A stretch of DNA of 64,000 nt from Bacillota bacterium (lineage in GTDB: Bacteria; Bacillota; Clostridia; Lachnospirales; Lachnospiraceae). The translations under genes were made by a program, and so were the position numbers. The DNA is taken from positions 872,569 to 936,568 of the forward strand of contig JAEXOU010000005.1 in NCBI GenBank assembly GCA_023439125.1, written 5' to 3'. Positions 51,988 through 61,976 of the stretch are shown here, piece after piece. The notes under the pieces are model-generated. The model ran no database searches, was not told the origin of the DNA, and saw only the letters and a list, made by a program, of their open reading frames with translations. Position 1 is the stretch's first letter. Every line of letters starts with the position of its first letter.

Positions 51988-53409
51988 ATGGAGTTGTCGA
52001 ACGAACTATCTAAAAATATAGAAAAATTACATGAAATATTTCCAATTGAAAAAAGCTATGATTTAATTACAAGAACCCTCTATATTGGTAATACAAAGGC
52101 ATATTGGATCGGTATTAATGGTTTATGTGATAATGATATCCTACAGCATATCTTCTCTGACTTACAAAACCCAATGTATACGCAAGATGCCGATATTGAA
52201 GATTTGTCCATATTTATGGCTTCAAAAATTGGCTATATCCAAGCCGAATTGTGTGGAGATTGGGATAAATTAATTAAAAATATCCTAAGTGGTCCCTCTG
52301 TCCTTTTTGTTGATGGATTTTCTCAGGCCGTTATATTAGACACAAGAAAATATCCAATTCGTAGTATTGAAGAACCAGATGTTGAGAAAGTAAGCCGTGG
52401 CGCTAAAGATGGTTTTGTCGAAACAATTGTCTACAATACCGCATTAATCCGCCGACGTATTCGTAACCCAAAACTAAGTTTTGAAATGTTAACCGTTGGA
52501 ACGGAAGCAAAAAGTGATGTCGCAATTGCTTATATTGATGGGGGCATTGATACTAAACTTCTTGAGAACATCAAAGAAAAAATCAATCAGTTAAATGTTC
52601 CAGCCTTAACTATGGGTCCGCAAAGCCTTCAAGAGTTGATTGTTAAAAAGCGTTGGTGGAATCCATTACCACAGACTCGCTATACCCAACGCCCCGATGT
52701 TGCTTGTAGCTATATATTAGAAGGTTATATCGCTGTAATTGTTGATAATTTCCCATCCGTCATGATCTTTCCTTGTACCCTATTTCAATTTACACAAAAC
52801 CCAGAGGATTATTATCAAAATCCGTCAGTAGGTAATTACTTGCGTATTTTACGATTTTTTTGCATGCTTGCAAGCCTTTTGGTCATGCCAGTCTTTTTAT
52901 TGCTTGGAATCTATGCAAAGTATTTACCATCATACTTGCAGGTAATAAGAACTGAAGCTGTTTCTCCAACGAAGCTATTTATTTATGTGCTTATCATTGA
53001 AATCTTTCTCGATATACTAAAATACTCTTCTGCCAATGCATCCAATGGCTTGTCCAATTCTATCGGACTAGTTGGTGGATTAATCATAAGTGATGTAGCA
53101 ATTAAACTCAAATGGGCTACAACCGAAGTCCTATTTTATGCTGCAACCACAATGCTTGCAACGGTAAGCATATCCTCACAGGAATTCGCTCAAGCATTAC
53201 GTCTCTATCGATATTTATTAGTTATTATGACCGGGTTGTTTCATCTTCCAGGTTTCATTATTGGCTGTATCCTCATCCTTATCTCAATTGCTACTACTCC
53301 ATCCATATCGGGTAAAAGCTATTTATGGCCATTATATCCATTCCATTGGAAAGCACTTAAAACGATATTATTTCGTTATCCAACAGCAAAGTATCAAGCC
53401 AAGCGCTAA
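51988..53409 (+). CDS. GerA-family spore germination protein (orphan A subunit or SpoVAF-like)
   Basis: 473 residues. The N-terminal half is soluble (GPSVLFVDGFSQAVILDTR, VYNTALIRRRIRN) and the C-terminal half has about five membrane helices, ending SYLWPLYPFHWKALK. The RPDVACSYILEGYIAVIVDNFPSVM segment (central part) is the GerA family hallmark. No gerB- or gerC-type gene adjoins, so it is either an orphan germinant-receptor subunit or a SpoVAF-type protein; I lean to the latter because of the GAKDGFVETIVYNTALIRRR region. Transcribed alone on the plus strand, ending 10 bases from the convergent MATE gene. A forespore (sigma-G) promoter is expected but not clearly seen. Confidence 0.85.
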   Translation: MELSNELSKNIEKLHEIFPIEKSYDLITRTLYIGNTKAYWIGINGLCDNDILQHIFSDLQNPMYTQDADIEDLSIFMASKIGYIQAELCGDWDKLIKNILSGPSVLFVDGFSQAVILDTRKYPIRSIEEPDVEKVSRGAKDGFVETIVYNTALIRRRIRNPKLSFEMLTVGTEAKSDVAIAYIDGGIDTKLLENIKEKINQLNVPALTMGPQSLQELIVKKRWWNPLPQTRYTQRPDVACSYILEGYIAVIVDNFPSVMIFPCTLFQFTQNPEDYYQNPSVGNYLRILRFFCMLASLLVMPVFLLLGIYAKYLPSYLQVIRTEAVSPTKLFIYVLIIEIFLDILKYSSANASNGLSNSIGLVGGLIISDVAIKLKWATTEVLFYAATTMLATVSISSQEFAQALRLYRYLLVIMTGLFHLPGFIIGCILILISIATTPSISGKSYLWPLYPFHWKALKTILFRYPTAKYQAKR

Positions 53410-53419
53410 CGAAATAATA

Positions 53420-54799
53420 CTATTCTTTCACCATATTATTGAGCCATACACCCTTCTTAACTAAGATTAGTCCAATCACACTCTTGATGACTTCTGTCAT
53501 TTTACTAATGAAGTAAATTGGCAGAATCGTTAATGAGGTAAAGTTAACTAAAACATATGCAATTGGAACACAGCATACCCACACGAATACGGAATCAAAT
53601 AAAAAGGTAACTAATGTCTTACCTCCCGAACGCAACGTAAAATAGGAGGCATTCGTAAGAGCATTAAATGGCATCACAAGTGACATTACTAAGATAAACT
53701 CTCTTGCTAAACCCTTTACTGAGTCAGAAGTTTTATATATTTGTGGAAACAAAGGAGAGGTTAATGCCATAATTGCTCCAAGACATAGGCAGCATAAAAA
53801 GGAAAAGGCAATTAGTCTCCCTGCTGTTTCCTTAGCTTCCTTCATTTTATTAGCCCCTAGTAACTGTCCAACAATGATCGCTACTGAACTTCCTAAGGCA
53901 ATTAATACGATATTAAAGACATTCGTTATCGTATTCGATATATTTAACCCAGCAACTACCTCAAGTCCTTGTTGTGAATAACATTGAGTCATCGTAGCCA
54001 TTCCTGCTGCCCACATTACTTCGTTAACTAATAGTGGTGCACCTTTTACTGTAATTTGCTTCACTAAGTGTTTCGGTATGTATAAGCTTTGATAAGCTTT
54101 TTCAATAAAACGGTTTGTCTCCTTATGAGTATGTGTCCATCGAACAATAATAAAAGTTTCTACAAAACGAGAGATTACTGTAGCGATTGCAGCTCCAACT
54201 ACTCCTAATTTTGGTACTCCTAATAAACCAAATATTAAAATAAAATTCAGTATAAAATTCACAACAACTGCAGCGATTCCTGCAAGCATAGGAATTTTTG
54301 TCTCTCCTGTTTCGCGAAGCGTACTACTATAACACTGTGATATGATAAATGGAAATAGACCAAATATCATAACAAGAAGATAATCTTTAGCATATGCTAA
54401 GGTTGCTTCAATATCTCCACCTTCATTACTTTCATGTAAGAAAAGTGAGATGAGTTGTTCTCCACATAGAAGAAAGAGTAGAATACCTACAATACCAATT
54501 ACGCAACCAACAATCAGCTTAAAACGAAAGGTAAAACGGACTCCTTCATGATTTCCATTGCCAAAAAACTGTGCCGAGAAGATACCTGGTCCCGAAATTG
54601 CGCCAAAAACCGCTAAATTAAACACAAACATTAATTCATTTACAATCGATACTCCTGACATCTGTTCTGTGCCAACTTGACCAATCATTATATTATCAAG
54701 CATTCCAACAAAATTCGTTATACCATTTTGAATCATGATTGGAACTGCAATGATAAGTACCATACGATAAAATTGCTTATTTCCGATTAATTTCTTCAT
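53420..54799 (-). CDS. MATE-family efflux transporter
   Basis: 459 residues with twelve hydrophobic segments in two similar halves. N-terminal QNGITNFVGMLDNIMIGQVGTEQMSGV matches the MATE signature in its opening helix. Exports cationic drugs or metabolites with Na+ or H+. The substrate cannot be inferred. Convergent with the GerA-family gene with no room for a separate terminator. Confidence 0.92.
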   Translation of the reverse strand: MKKLIGNKQFYRMVLIIAVPIMIQNGITNFVGMLDNIMIGQVGTEQMSGVSIVNELMFVFNLAVFGAISGPGIFSAQFFGNGNHEGVRFTFRFKLIVGCVIGIVGILLFLLCGEQLISLFLHESNEGGDIEATLAYAKDYLLVMIFGLFPFIISQCYSSTLRETGETKIPMLAGIAAVVVNFILNFILIFGLLGVPKLGVVGAAIATVISRFVETFIIVRWTHTHKETNRFIEKAYQSLYIPKHLVKQITVKGAPLLVNEVMWAAGMATMTQCYSQQGLEVVAGLNISNTITNVFNIVLIALGSSVAIIVGQLLGANKMKEAKETAGRLIAFSFLCCLCLGAIMALTSPLFPQIYKTSDSVKGLAREFILVMSLVMPFNALTNASYFTLRSGGKTLVTFLFDSVFVWVCCVPIAYVLVNFTSLTILPIYFISKMTEVIKSVIGLILVKKGVWLNNMVKE

Positions 54800-54920
54800 T
54801 TTCTTCCTCCAAATAGTAATAGACTGATTATAACCCTTTGTATTACAAATTTCCAGTATGAATTCAATCTCTTATAATGAGCTCGTCATATTTGTCATTT
54901 TGATCGTAAATCGATGAAAA

Positions 54921-54971
54921 AACTAGGCTTGATTCATCCACTTTTGATACTGTGAACAATCAAGCCTAGTT
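54921..54971 (-). terminator. terminator between DUF1801 and MATE genes
   Basis: AACTAGGCTTGATT and AATCAAGCCTAGTT form a 14-bp perfect stem; T-runs on both strands. Confidence 0.88.
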
Positions 54972-54982
54972 ATTTTTTTCGA

Positions 54983-55321
54983 TCAATCAATCTTTCTTGC
55001 CAAAAATTCAATCGTGTTATAAATCACTCGTTTGGCATCATATTGATTGTATTTTATTTGTATGGATCGTTTTCCACATTTGCAATCAGGCAGTGCTTCT
55101 TTCAATAATTGAAAACTTTTTTCTTCATTCGTATGAACTGTAAAATGATGCTTTGCAACGGAAAAAGCAATATAGAACTCATCCTTTCGATAGGTAGGCA
55201 TTCGAAACCAAATGATTTGCTTCATCTCTGGATGTTTTTTCTGCATATAATTCGTAAATTCTTGAATCCATTCTCTTTTCTCGTTATCAAATTGATTTAC
55301 ATAAGCTTCAATCTCATTCAT
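54983..55321 (-). CDS. DUF1801-family small protein
   Basis: 112 residues: EWIQEFTNYMQKKHPEMKQIIWFRMPTYRKDEFYIAFSV is characteristic of the DUF1801/YdhG family, a frataxin-like fold with no settled function. CKCGKRSIQIKY near the C-terminus gives two cysteines. It starts 10 bases after the amidase stop and is probably cotranscribed with it. Confidence 0.82.
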   Translation of the reverse strand: MNEIEAYVNQFDNEKREWIQEFTNYMQKKHPEMKQIIWFRMPTYRKDEFYIAFSVAKHHFTVHTNEEKSFQLLKEALPDCKCGKRSIQIKYNQYDAKRVIYNTIEFLARKID

Positions 55322-55331
55322 TCAGCTACCT

Positions 55332-56147
55332 TTACTTCTTTGCTAGACCATAGTAATTGGCAATTCCAATCGCGTCTGCTTTTGCTAATTCTTTGAGCTT
55401 TGCTTCGCTTTTAATAAAAGCTTTATCCGAATCATTATCCATAAAACAGTGTTCCACAATGATACCAGGAATATCTCTCTTAGCACAATGTCGGTTAATT
55501 GCATAATAATCTAATGGATTACCATCCTCATCAAACATATCGTTACTATTTCTTGTCCGAGTTCCTTGATCTGCAATTCCAAGCGCTGCTAATTCATCTA
55601 AGATGGAATGTGCAAGCTCATCACTTACTTCTGTTACATTGTCTTGATGTGAAATTAGTACCATAGCACCTTGTTGTGAGTGATCCTCAGAAGCGTTAAA
55701 ATGTAAACTTATTAGTGCATCTGCATTTACACTCTTTGCATATTCAGCTCGCATCTCTAAATCTTGAGCGACATCTCCTGAAAGAGCACTATCCTTATCA
55801 CGTACAAGATAAACTTCCATACCTGTATAGTTTTCCTCTAAATATGATTTTATTTCATTTGCTACCGTCAATGTTAAATTTTTTTCTACAAGTCCGTCAT
55901 AGGATGCTCCAGAAAACCCACCACCATGTCCTGCATCTAAAGCAATAATAACATTCTCTGCAAAATCCCCCTGCGGCTCTTGATTCAATGGTTCTTGATC
56001 CTTTGAACCGTCATTGACATTATCATTCACTTGTTCCGTTGGTGTTGCTATATGTGTTGTTTCTTGTGCACCTTCTTTTTTACTTGAACATCCAACCAAA
56101 GTCAATAGCATGAAACCGATACAGCCAATTTTAATTAGTTTTCTCAA
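55332..56147 (-). CDS. N-acetylmuramoyl-L-alanine amidase lipoprotein
   Basis: Cleaves the amide bond between muramic acid and the stem peptide. Start set at a TTG (56145-56147) with GGAGG eight bases ahead; the upstream ATG would place that site inside the coding region. The 271 residues begin with a lipoprotein signal (LIKIGCIGFMLLTLVGC, lipobox LVGC), then an acidic linker and an Amidase_3 domain: ALDAGHGG, VEKNLTLT, SLHFNAS and VEHCFMDN supply the zinc ligands and catalytic Glu. Anchored on the outer face of the membrane. Confidence 0.92.
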   Translation of the reverse strand: MRKLIKIGCIGFMLLTLVGCSSKKEGAQETTHIATPTEQVNDNVNDGSKDQEPLNQEPQGDFAENVIIALDAGHGGGFSGASYDGLVEKNLTLTVANEIKSYLEENYTGMEVYLVRDKDSALSGDVAQDLEMRAEYAKSVNADALISLHFNASEDHSQQGAMVLISHQDNVTEVSDELAHSILDELAALGIADQGTRTRNSNDMFDEDGNPLDYYAINRHCAKRDIPGIIVEHCFMDNDSDKAFIKSEAKLKELAKADAIGIANYYGLAKK

Positions 56148-56333
56148 TACTTCTTCCTCCATTAATATAGGTATCCCCTATCAGCTTTATAGGCTTTCTA
56201 CATTATATCATAGATTTCTATAGATAAAAAATCATTTCGTAAAATTCTTTCTTAAGAAATTCTGAATTCGCCAAAAACAGTGCCTTACACTCGATTTATA
56301 AATAATGAGACTGTAAACAAACTCTCCTAAAAG

Positions 56334-56418
56334 AAAAATCGCTGTAGGCATTGACATGTCCCCTCTTTACTGGACAAACCAGTAAGGTGGATACATATCA
56401 ATGCCTACAACGATTTTT
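56334..56418 (-). terminator. terminator of the arabinoside operon
   Basis: AAAATCG..GTAGGCATTGA pairs with TCAATGCCTAC..CGATTTT, and an inner TACTGG/CCAGTA stem extends the structure; T-runs on both strands. The rest of the 56163-56479 gap has no other recognised feature. Confidence 0.88.
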
Positions 56419-56479
56419 TTATATAATATTTTACGATTAAAAAATTTACGCGCAACAAACCTTCTTGAACATCTTAAAA

Positions 56480-57424
56480 CTAAAAATGAAACACAGGTTC
56501 TCCTTGTTTATTCCATTCTATTTTCATAAGCATCGCATGTCGGTTCGGATTATATAAAGGATCTCCAATAATCTCTGCTTCTGTTCGAGCGTGATAAACT
56601 AGAATATCATTGCCTTGTGAATCAACCGTAAAAGAATTGTGTCCTGGTCCATAGATTCCTTTTTCTATATTGGACTGTAATACAGGATATCTTTCTTTCT
56701 TCCACTCCCTAGGATTCAGCAAATCGCTATCTTCATCAATGCTAAGCATACCCATGCAATAATTAACTCCTGTATCACTAGCAGAGTAGGTTAGAAAAAT
56801 CTTACCATTTTTACATAGTACAGAAGGTCCCTCATTTACCCAGTAACCTTTCCTTTCCCATTCATAATCGGGAGTCGTTAAAAGGACCTGAACTGTTTTT
56901 AGTTTTGTAGGGGTCTCCATCTCAGCAATATATAGATTTGATATTTGTTTACCAACTCCTACCTTTTCTGCCCATATGTAATAATATTTTCCCTTATTTT
57001 TAAACACTGTCCCATCTAACGAGAAGGAACGAAAAGAAAACTCATCATCATGGGCACACTGCATGATCCCCTTCTCAAGCCATGGGTCTTTTACAGGATT
57101 CTGTCCGATACACTCCAATACATATGGCCGAATGTTCCAAATGTTCTCTACTTCACCAGAAGCAAAATAGATATACCATTTCTGATTGATGTAATGTAAT
57201 TCTGGTGCCCATACATGATAACTCATAGGACCCTGATCATGTTTTTTCCAAATCATTACTTCTTTCGCATCGCACAGTGCTTCTAAGGACTCTGCCTTTC
57301 TCAACGCTATCCCATTATATTCAGGTAAACTTGCTGTAAAATAGTAACTGCCATCCTCATGTTTGTAAACATAAGGGTCTGCTCTCTGTGCAATCCATAC
57401 TTCATTATATTTTAGGGACTCCAT
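56480..57424 (-). CDS. GH43 arabinofuranosidase/xylosidase-type enzyme
   Basis: Glycoside hydrolase family 43, 314 residues, five-bladed propeller. Candidate catalytic residues: base Asp in QRADPYVYKHEDG, pKa-modulating Asp in SLDGTVF and acid Glu in WVNEGPSVL. No signal peptide, so intracellular. With GH51 in the same operon, removal of arabinose from arabinan or arabinoxylan oligosaccharides is most likely; the subfamily cannot be fixed here. Last gene of the operon, before a strong terminator. Confidence 0.9.
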   Translation of the reverse strand: MESLKYNEVWIAQRADPYVYKHEDGSYYFTASLPEYNGIALRKAESLEALCDAKEVMIWKKHDQGPMSYHVWAPELHYINQKWYIYFASGEVENIWNIRPYVLECIGQNPVKDPWLEKGIMQCAHDDEFSFRSFSLDGTVFKNKGKYYYIWAEKVGVGKQISNLYIAEMETPTKLKTVQVLLTTPDYEWERKGYWVNEGPSVLCKNGKIFLTYSASDTGVNYCMGMLSIDEDSDLLNPREWKKERYPVLQSNIEKGIYGPGHNSFTVDSQGNDILVYHARTEAEIIGDPLYNPNRHAMLMKIEWNKQGEPVFHF

Positions 57425-57483
57425 GTTCTTAATCTCCTTTTATCAGATGTAATTACACAAATGTAGGATTGATGAGCCTCGTC

Positions 57484-58467
57484 TTATATAGTTTCCCCTT
57501 TCACTAAAAGATAATCCAATAGTATCTCTGTTTGAGTAGACTTCCCATTAATTAGGTCAAAAAGCATATTAACTGCCATGATAGCTATTTTTTCTACTGA
57601 ATTATCGATTGTTGTAAGTCTTGGTGTAACATAATCTAAAACATCAATGTTATCAAAGCCCATAATTCCATAATCTTTTTTTGCCTTTTTGCCAAGTGTT
57701 TTTAAATGCTTCATAAGTTCCAATGCAAATATATCACCAGAGCAGAAGAATGCAGTTTTCACACCATCTTCTAGTTGGTTTGCACAAAGGCCCAAATAGT
57801 CTACTTGATCAATAATAACTGCCTCAACCTCTGTTGAACTCATCATTGCTTCTTTAAAGCCCTTTTCTCGTTCTTCATGAACATAGATGTTCTCTTTTCC
57901 ACGGTCTAATAATGGTGGACAAACAAAAACCACTTTTTGATAGCCTTTTTTAATGATTCGAACAGATGCTGCTCTTGCTGCCTCTCGTTCATTGATTCCT
58001 ACAAAAGGAATATCTTCTTCGATTTTATTATCGATGGTTACAATCGGTGTATTTAAACTATCAAGATACTTTTTATACTCTTTTCCTTGATTCACAGAAG
58101 ATAAAATAATTCCCTCCACGTGATAATCCACAAGTCTTGCAATCTGCTCTTTTTCTATGGCTGGGTTCTTCTCATGTAGTGTAATATTAACAAAGTATCC
58201 TTGTTTTCTAGCCTCTAATTCAATTGCATTTAACATCTGCGCGAAATATCGGTTATTGACATCAAGGATTACTACACCAATGTTGTAGGTCTGCCCTTTG
58301 ACAAGTCCTCTTGCTAATAGATCTGGTCGATAATCATATTTTTTCGCTGTTTGTAATATAAGATCCTTGGTTTGTGGATTAATTCTTCCAGTATCTGACA
58401 ACGCACGATGTACGGTTGTACGTGATACTCCACACATTTTAGCAAGGTCTTTTGTCGTTATGCCCAT
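57484..58467 (-). CDS. LacI-family transcriptional repressor
   Basis: 327 residues from the ATG at 58465-58467. N-terminal helix-turn-helix MGITTKDLAKMCGVSRTTVHRALS with the hinge RPDLLARGLVKGQT, then a periplasmic-binding-protein-like effector domain (IGVVILDVNNRYFAQML, GIILSSVNQ, GIMGFDNIDVLDYVTP). Positioned within the sugar operon, it probably binds the CACGTG-centred palindromes at 63356 and 63454. Effector presumably arabinose or an oligosaccharide. Confidence 0.92.
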   Translation of the reverse strand: MGITTKDLAKMCGVSRTTVHRALSDTGRINPQTKDLILQTAKKYDYRPDLLARGLVKGQTYNIGVVILDVNNRYFAQMLNAIELEARKQGYFVNITLHEKNPAIEKEQIARLVDYHVEGIILSSVNQGKEYKKYLDSLNTPIVTIDNKIEEDIPFVGINEREAARAASVRIIKKGYQKVVFVCPPLLDRGKENIYVHEEREKGFKEAMMSSTEVEAVIIDQVDYLGLCANQLEDGVKTAFFCSGDIFALELMKHLKTLGKKAKKDYGIMGFDNIDVLDYVTPRLTTIDNSVEKIAIMAVNMLFDLINGKSTQTEILLDYLLVKGETI

Positions 58468-58568
58468 AATAGACAAATCTCCTTTTAAATCGTTTCTTAC
58501 TACTATACCATAAAATTATATATATTGGTACATACGATTTCTATTTTCTACTAAATCCTAACTAAAAA

Positions 58569-60077
58569 TTACATCACTTGGATTCGAATCATATTGACAG
58601 AAAGTGGTTGAAGCTTTGCTTTTACGCGCCCATTCACCACGCTAGAATCCTCTACTTGATATGGTTTCACCTCATTATGATTCTGAAGATTACTAGCTTT
58701 CTTATCTTTATGACTTAACGCAAGATGTTCCTTAATACTTTCAACTTCAAATTGTTGAAGCATTAATTGCAAATCAACGCTTTCTTCTTCACTTCGATTC
58801 ACTGCGAAAATTACGATCTCTTTTTTTTCATCATTGTATACAACTACTTCGTCCACGTAAGGTACCTTCTCAAATCCTTCACAGGAATAAGATTGGCACT
58901 GTAACAGTTCGTTCAACACAATCCCATGTCCATAATTGGCCATCCATGAGAATGGATAATAGATAGGTTGTACCCAAACCTCACCACCCTTAACAGTCAT
59001 AATAGCTGCACTGATATTCGTTAATAAAGACTGACATGCTATTTTAATACGATCTGCATGTTTGATAAAGTTCATCATCATGCTGGAAAAAAGCAAGCAA
59101 TCCTCCATCGTATAAATCTGTTCACTTAGATGGGGTGCAATCTGCCATGGTTTCTCATCCACTTGAGCTGCTACTTCTTTATCTGGAATGGACCATACTC
59201 CCCATTCATCAAAACTGATATCAATCACTTTTTTTGAACGTTTCTTTGCTTTTACAACATCACATGCTGAAATTACTGTATTAATATAATTTTCCATATC
59301 AATCGATTGAGCTAGAAAATATTTTGTTCCCTTTTCTTGATTCCCATAATACTGATGAAGAGATATATAGTCTACATAATCGTAAGTATATCCTAAGGTA
59401 ATCACTTCCCAGTCGGGATAGCTAAGCATATCCGATTTACTACTACCACAAGAGACCAATTTGATCTCTGTGTCTACCTGCTTCATAGCTTTTGCTGTCT
59501 CCTGTGCTAGCCTACCATATTCCTCTGCTGTCTTATGTCCGATCTGCCAATCGCCATCCATTTCATTGCCAAGACACCACGTCTTAATGTGATAAGGCTG
59601 CTCAACACCATGTTCTCGCCTTAAATCACTATAATAAGTTCCTTCTTTTATATTACAGTACTCGACTAACGATACCGCATTTTCTATTCCTTTCGTTCCT
59701 AAATTTACTGCAAAAATTGGTTCAATCTCTGCTTTCTTTGCCCACTTCATAAACTCATTCGTTCCAAATTCGTTAGTTTCAATTGCTCTCCATGCAATTT
59801 CCAAACGATTCGGACGCTCATGTACAGGCCCTACTCCATCTTTCCAATCGTAGCATGAAACAAAATTTCCTCCAGGATAACGAATACCTGTTACTCCCAT
59901 TTCCTTAACCTTCTCAAGCACATCGAGACGAAAACCATTCTCATCAGCTGTTGGGTGCTCTGGTTCATAGATACCAGAATAAACAACTCTACCCATATGC
60001 TCTACAAAAGAGCTATAGATTCGATTATCAATTCTTCCCTTGATGTAATCTTTATTTACAATGATATCAGCTTTCAT
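58569..60077 (-). CDS. abfA: GH51 alpha-L-arabinofuranosidase
   Basis: 502 residues, no signal peptide. GH51 signatures: FVEHMGRVVYSGIYEPEH near residues 24-41, RYPGGNFVSCYDWKDGVGP, acid/base Glu in WCLGNEMDGDWQ, and nucleophile Glu in DISFDEWGVW. A beta-sandwich C-terminal domain follows. Hydrolyses terminal arabinofuranosyl residues from imported oligosaccharides. GGAGG lies before the ATG, and the permease gene ends 18 bases upstream. Confidence 0.96.
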   Translation of the reverse strand: MKADIIVNKDYIKGRIDNRIYSSFVEHMGRVVYSGIYEPEHPTADENGFRLDVLEKVKEMGVTGIRYPGGNFVSCYDWKDGVGPVHERPNRLEIAWRAIETNEFGTNEFMKWAKKAEIEPIFAVNLGTKGIENAVSLVEYCNIKEGTYYSDLRREHGVEQPYHIKTWCLGNEMDGDWQIGHKTAEEYGRLAQETAKAMKQVDTEIKLVSCGSSKSDMLSYPDWEVITLGYTYDYVDYISLHQYYGNQEKGTKYFLAQSIDMENYINTVISACDVVKAKKRSKKVIDISFDEWGVWSIPDKEVAAQVDEKPWQIAPHLSEQIYTMEDCLLFSSMMMNFIKHADRIKIACQSLLTNISAAIMTVKGGEVWVQPIYYPFSWMANYGHGIVLNELLQCQSYSCEGFEKVPYVDEVVVYNDEKKEIVIFAVNRSEEESVDLQLMLQQFEVESIKEHLALSHKDKKASNLQNHNEVKPYQVEDSSVVNGRVKAKLQPLSVNMIRIQVM

Positions 60078-60095
60078 ATATAACCCTCCATAGAA

Positions 60096-60926
60096 TTATT
60101 CTTTCGTGCCTGCAGTTGCTATTCCCTCAACAAAATATTTTTGACAAATGATATACAACACAAGCAATGGCGTTAGTGAAATCATAGTCGCAGCCAATGT
60201 AGGGCCATATTTGATTACCTTATTTCCCACCAATATGGCAAGTCCAGCGGATAATGTCCTCTTATCTGGTGAACTTGTGAGCATCAATGGATAAAGAAGA
60301 TCATTCCAATTGTTCATAAAGTGGAAGATTGCAAGACTAAAGAGCGCTGGTTTACAAAGTGGTAGCATTAAATAACGGTAGATGCGAAATTCTCCCATAC
60401 CATCAATTCGTCCAGACTCCTCTAAGGATCTTGGAAGCCCTACAAAAAAGGATCTCATCATATAGATACCAAAAGCACTAGTTGCCCTAGGAAGTATCAA
60501 TCCAAGATATGTATCTAATAAATTAAATTTATATATCTCAATATAAAGTGGTGTCATAATAATCTGAAATGGAACCATCATAGTTAAAAGGATGATGGAA
60601 AACAATAACTTTGATCCTTTAAAATTCATTCTTGCAAAGGCGTAGCCTGCCATGGAATCGAAGATCACACTGATGAGAGTAACACCACCTGCAAATAAAA
60701 CTGTACTTTTTGTCATATCAAAAATCGGGATACTTTTAGCTACATAAAGGTACTGGGACACCGTCCATTCCACAGGAAAAAATACAGGTGGATACGATAT
60801 TACATCAGAATCCGTTTTAAAGGAGGAAACAAATAGCCAGATAATTGGTACTAATACAAGAATAGCCATACCAATGGTGATCACATAACCAATGATTCTA
60901 CCAATTGTGATTTTTCTCTTATTCAC
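60096..60926 (-). CDS. sugar ABC transporter permease (MalG/AraQ type)
   Basis: Inner-membrane permease with six predicted helices. The start is best placed at the GTG at 60924-60926, which overlaps the previous stop by eight bases and follows GAGG; the longer frame begins within the upstream gene. About 276 residues. The EAA loop ESGRIDGMGEFRIYRYLMLP contacts an ATPase. No ATPase gene is in this operon, so a shared MsmX-like ATPase encoded elsewhere probably powers it, as is usual for such importers in Firmicutes. Confidence 0.92.
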   Translation of the reverse strand: MNKRKITIGRIIGYVITIGMAILVLVPIIWLFVSSFKTDSDVISYPPVFFPVEWTVSQYLYVAKSIPIFDMTKSTVLFAGGVTLISVIFDSMAGYAFARMNFKGSKLLFSIILLTMMVPFQIIMTPLYIEIYKFNLLDTYLGLILPRATSAFGIYMMRSFFVGLPRSLEESGRIDGMGEFRIYRYLMLPLCKPALFSLAIFHFMNNWNDLLYPLMLTSSPDKRTLSAGLAILVGNKVIKYGPTLAATMISLTPLLVLYIICQKYFVEGIATAGTKE

Positions 60927-61821
60927 TTGCTTCCTCTCCTTTCTCCAAAATAAATCTTCTAAGTACAAAGGTTATCGTAGCGATTATGACGAAAAGATAT
61001 ACAGAAATCGAAGAAGCGTAACCTAAATCATATGGAGCTGTTTGAAAACCTCGATCATATATGTACTGTACTAAAGTCTCTGTTTTATTCAAAGGGCCAC
61101 CCTGAGTCATTACATATGCTTGATCAAACATTTGTATTGCACTAATGGTTGTTGTTACAACACAAAAACTAATGGTTGGCCATATGCTTGGAATCGTAAT
61201 GCATATAAACTTCTTAAAAATATTAGCTCCATCCATATCTGCCGCCTCATATAAAGAAGCTGGTACATTCAGAGTTGCTGCTGTGACTAGTGTTAATGTA
61301 TAGCCAAACCCTTTCCATGCACTAACCACTATAATAGTAGGCATCGCAAGCTTAGGATCCTTGAGAAAGGATACACTCTCAACTCCAATTTGCCGTAAGA
61401 TATAAGGGAGCATTCCAAGGTTTGGATCTAGCAACATTGACCAAACAATGCCTATTGCTGTCATAGAGCATACAAACGGCACATAGTAAATCGCACGTAA
61501 AGCTTTTGTAAATCGATTATTCTTTGCAACATACATACTTAAAACTAAAGCAAGCCCAATTTGTAGAGGTACCTCAAACAATGCAAACCATAAACTATTA
61601 AACGTAGCATTGCGAACTCTGCTATCGTTAAATAACTTAATAAAATTTTTAAGTCCTGCAAAGGAGATATCCTTCATAAAAATGTTCATGTTTAGTAAAC
61701 TTATGATAAATGAAGCAATGAGTGGGATAAAAACAAAAACTGCAAGTATCAGCATCGAAGGCAGAATAAAAAGATATGCACTGTTCTGGTAACGTGTTTG
61801 AAATTTTTTCTTTCGTTTCAT
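60919..61821 (-). CDS. sugar ABC transporter permease (MalF/AraP type)
   Basis: 300 residues, six membrane helices, with the EAA-type loop YEAADMDGANIFKKFICITIPSI near residues 195-217. Pairs with the following permease, whose GTG overlaps its stop codon. GAAAGG precedes the ATG. Part of the binding-protein-dependent sugar importer in this operon. Confidence 0.93.
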   Translation of the reverse strand: MKRKKKFQTRYQNSAYLFILPSMLILAVFVFIPLIASFIISLLNMNIFMKDISFAGLKNFIKLFNDSRVRNATFNSLWFALFEVPLQIGLALVLSMYVAKNNRFTKALRAIYYVPFVCSMTAIGIVWSMLLDPNLGMLPYILRQIGVESVSFLKDPKLAMPTIIVVSAWKGFGYTLTLVTAATLNVPASLYEAADMDGANIFKKFICITIPSIWPTISFCVVTTTISAIQMFDQAYVMTQGGPLNKTETLVQYIYDRGFQTAPYDLGYASSISVYLFVIIATITFVLRRFILEKGEEASE

Positions 61822-61863
61822 ACTGTATCCTTTCTTTTTAGGATAACTTTATGCCAAGTTATA

Positions 61864-61902
61864 TTTCTTGTGAACTGATGCATCACACCAGTTCACAAGA
61901 AA
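61864..61902 (-). promoter_or_regulatory. stem-loop between binding-protein and permease genes
   Basis: TTTCTTGTGAACTG and CAGTTCACAAGAAA form a 14-bp perfect stem without a T-run. Such structures between malE/malF-type genes protect the upstream message and keep the binding protein in excess over the permeases. Confidence 0.6.
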
Positions 61903-61976
61903 CATGTATCATAGAGTTATCTTACAATATCGTACAGTCATAATCTAAATATTAGATACAATACCTATTTGCATAT

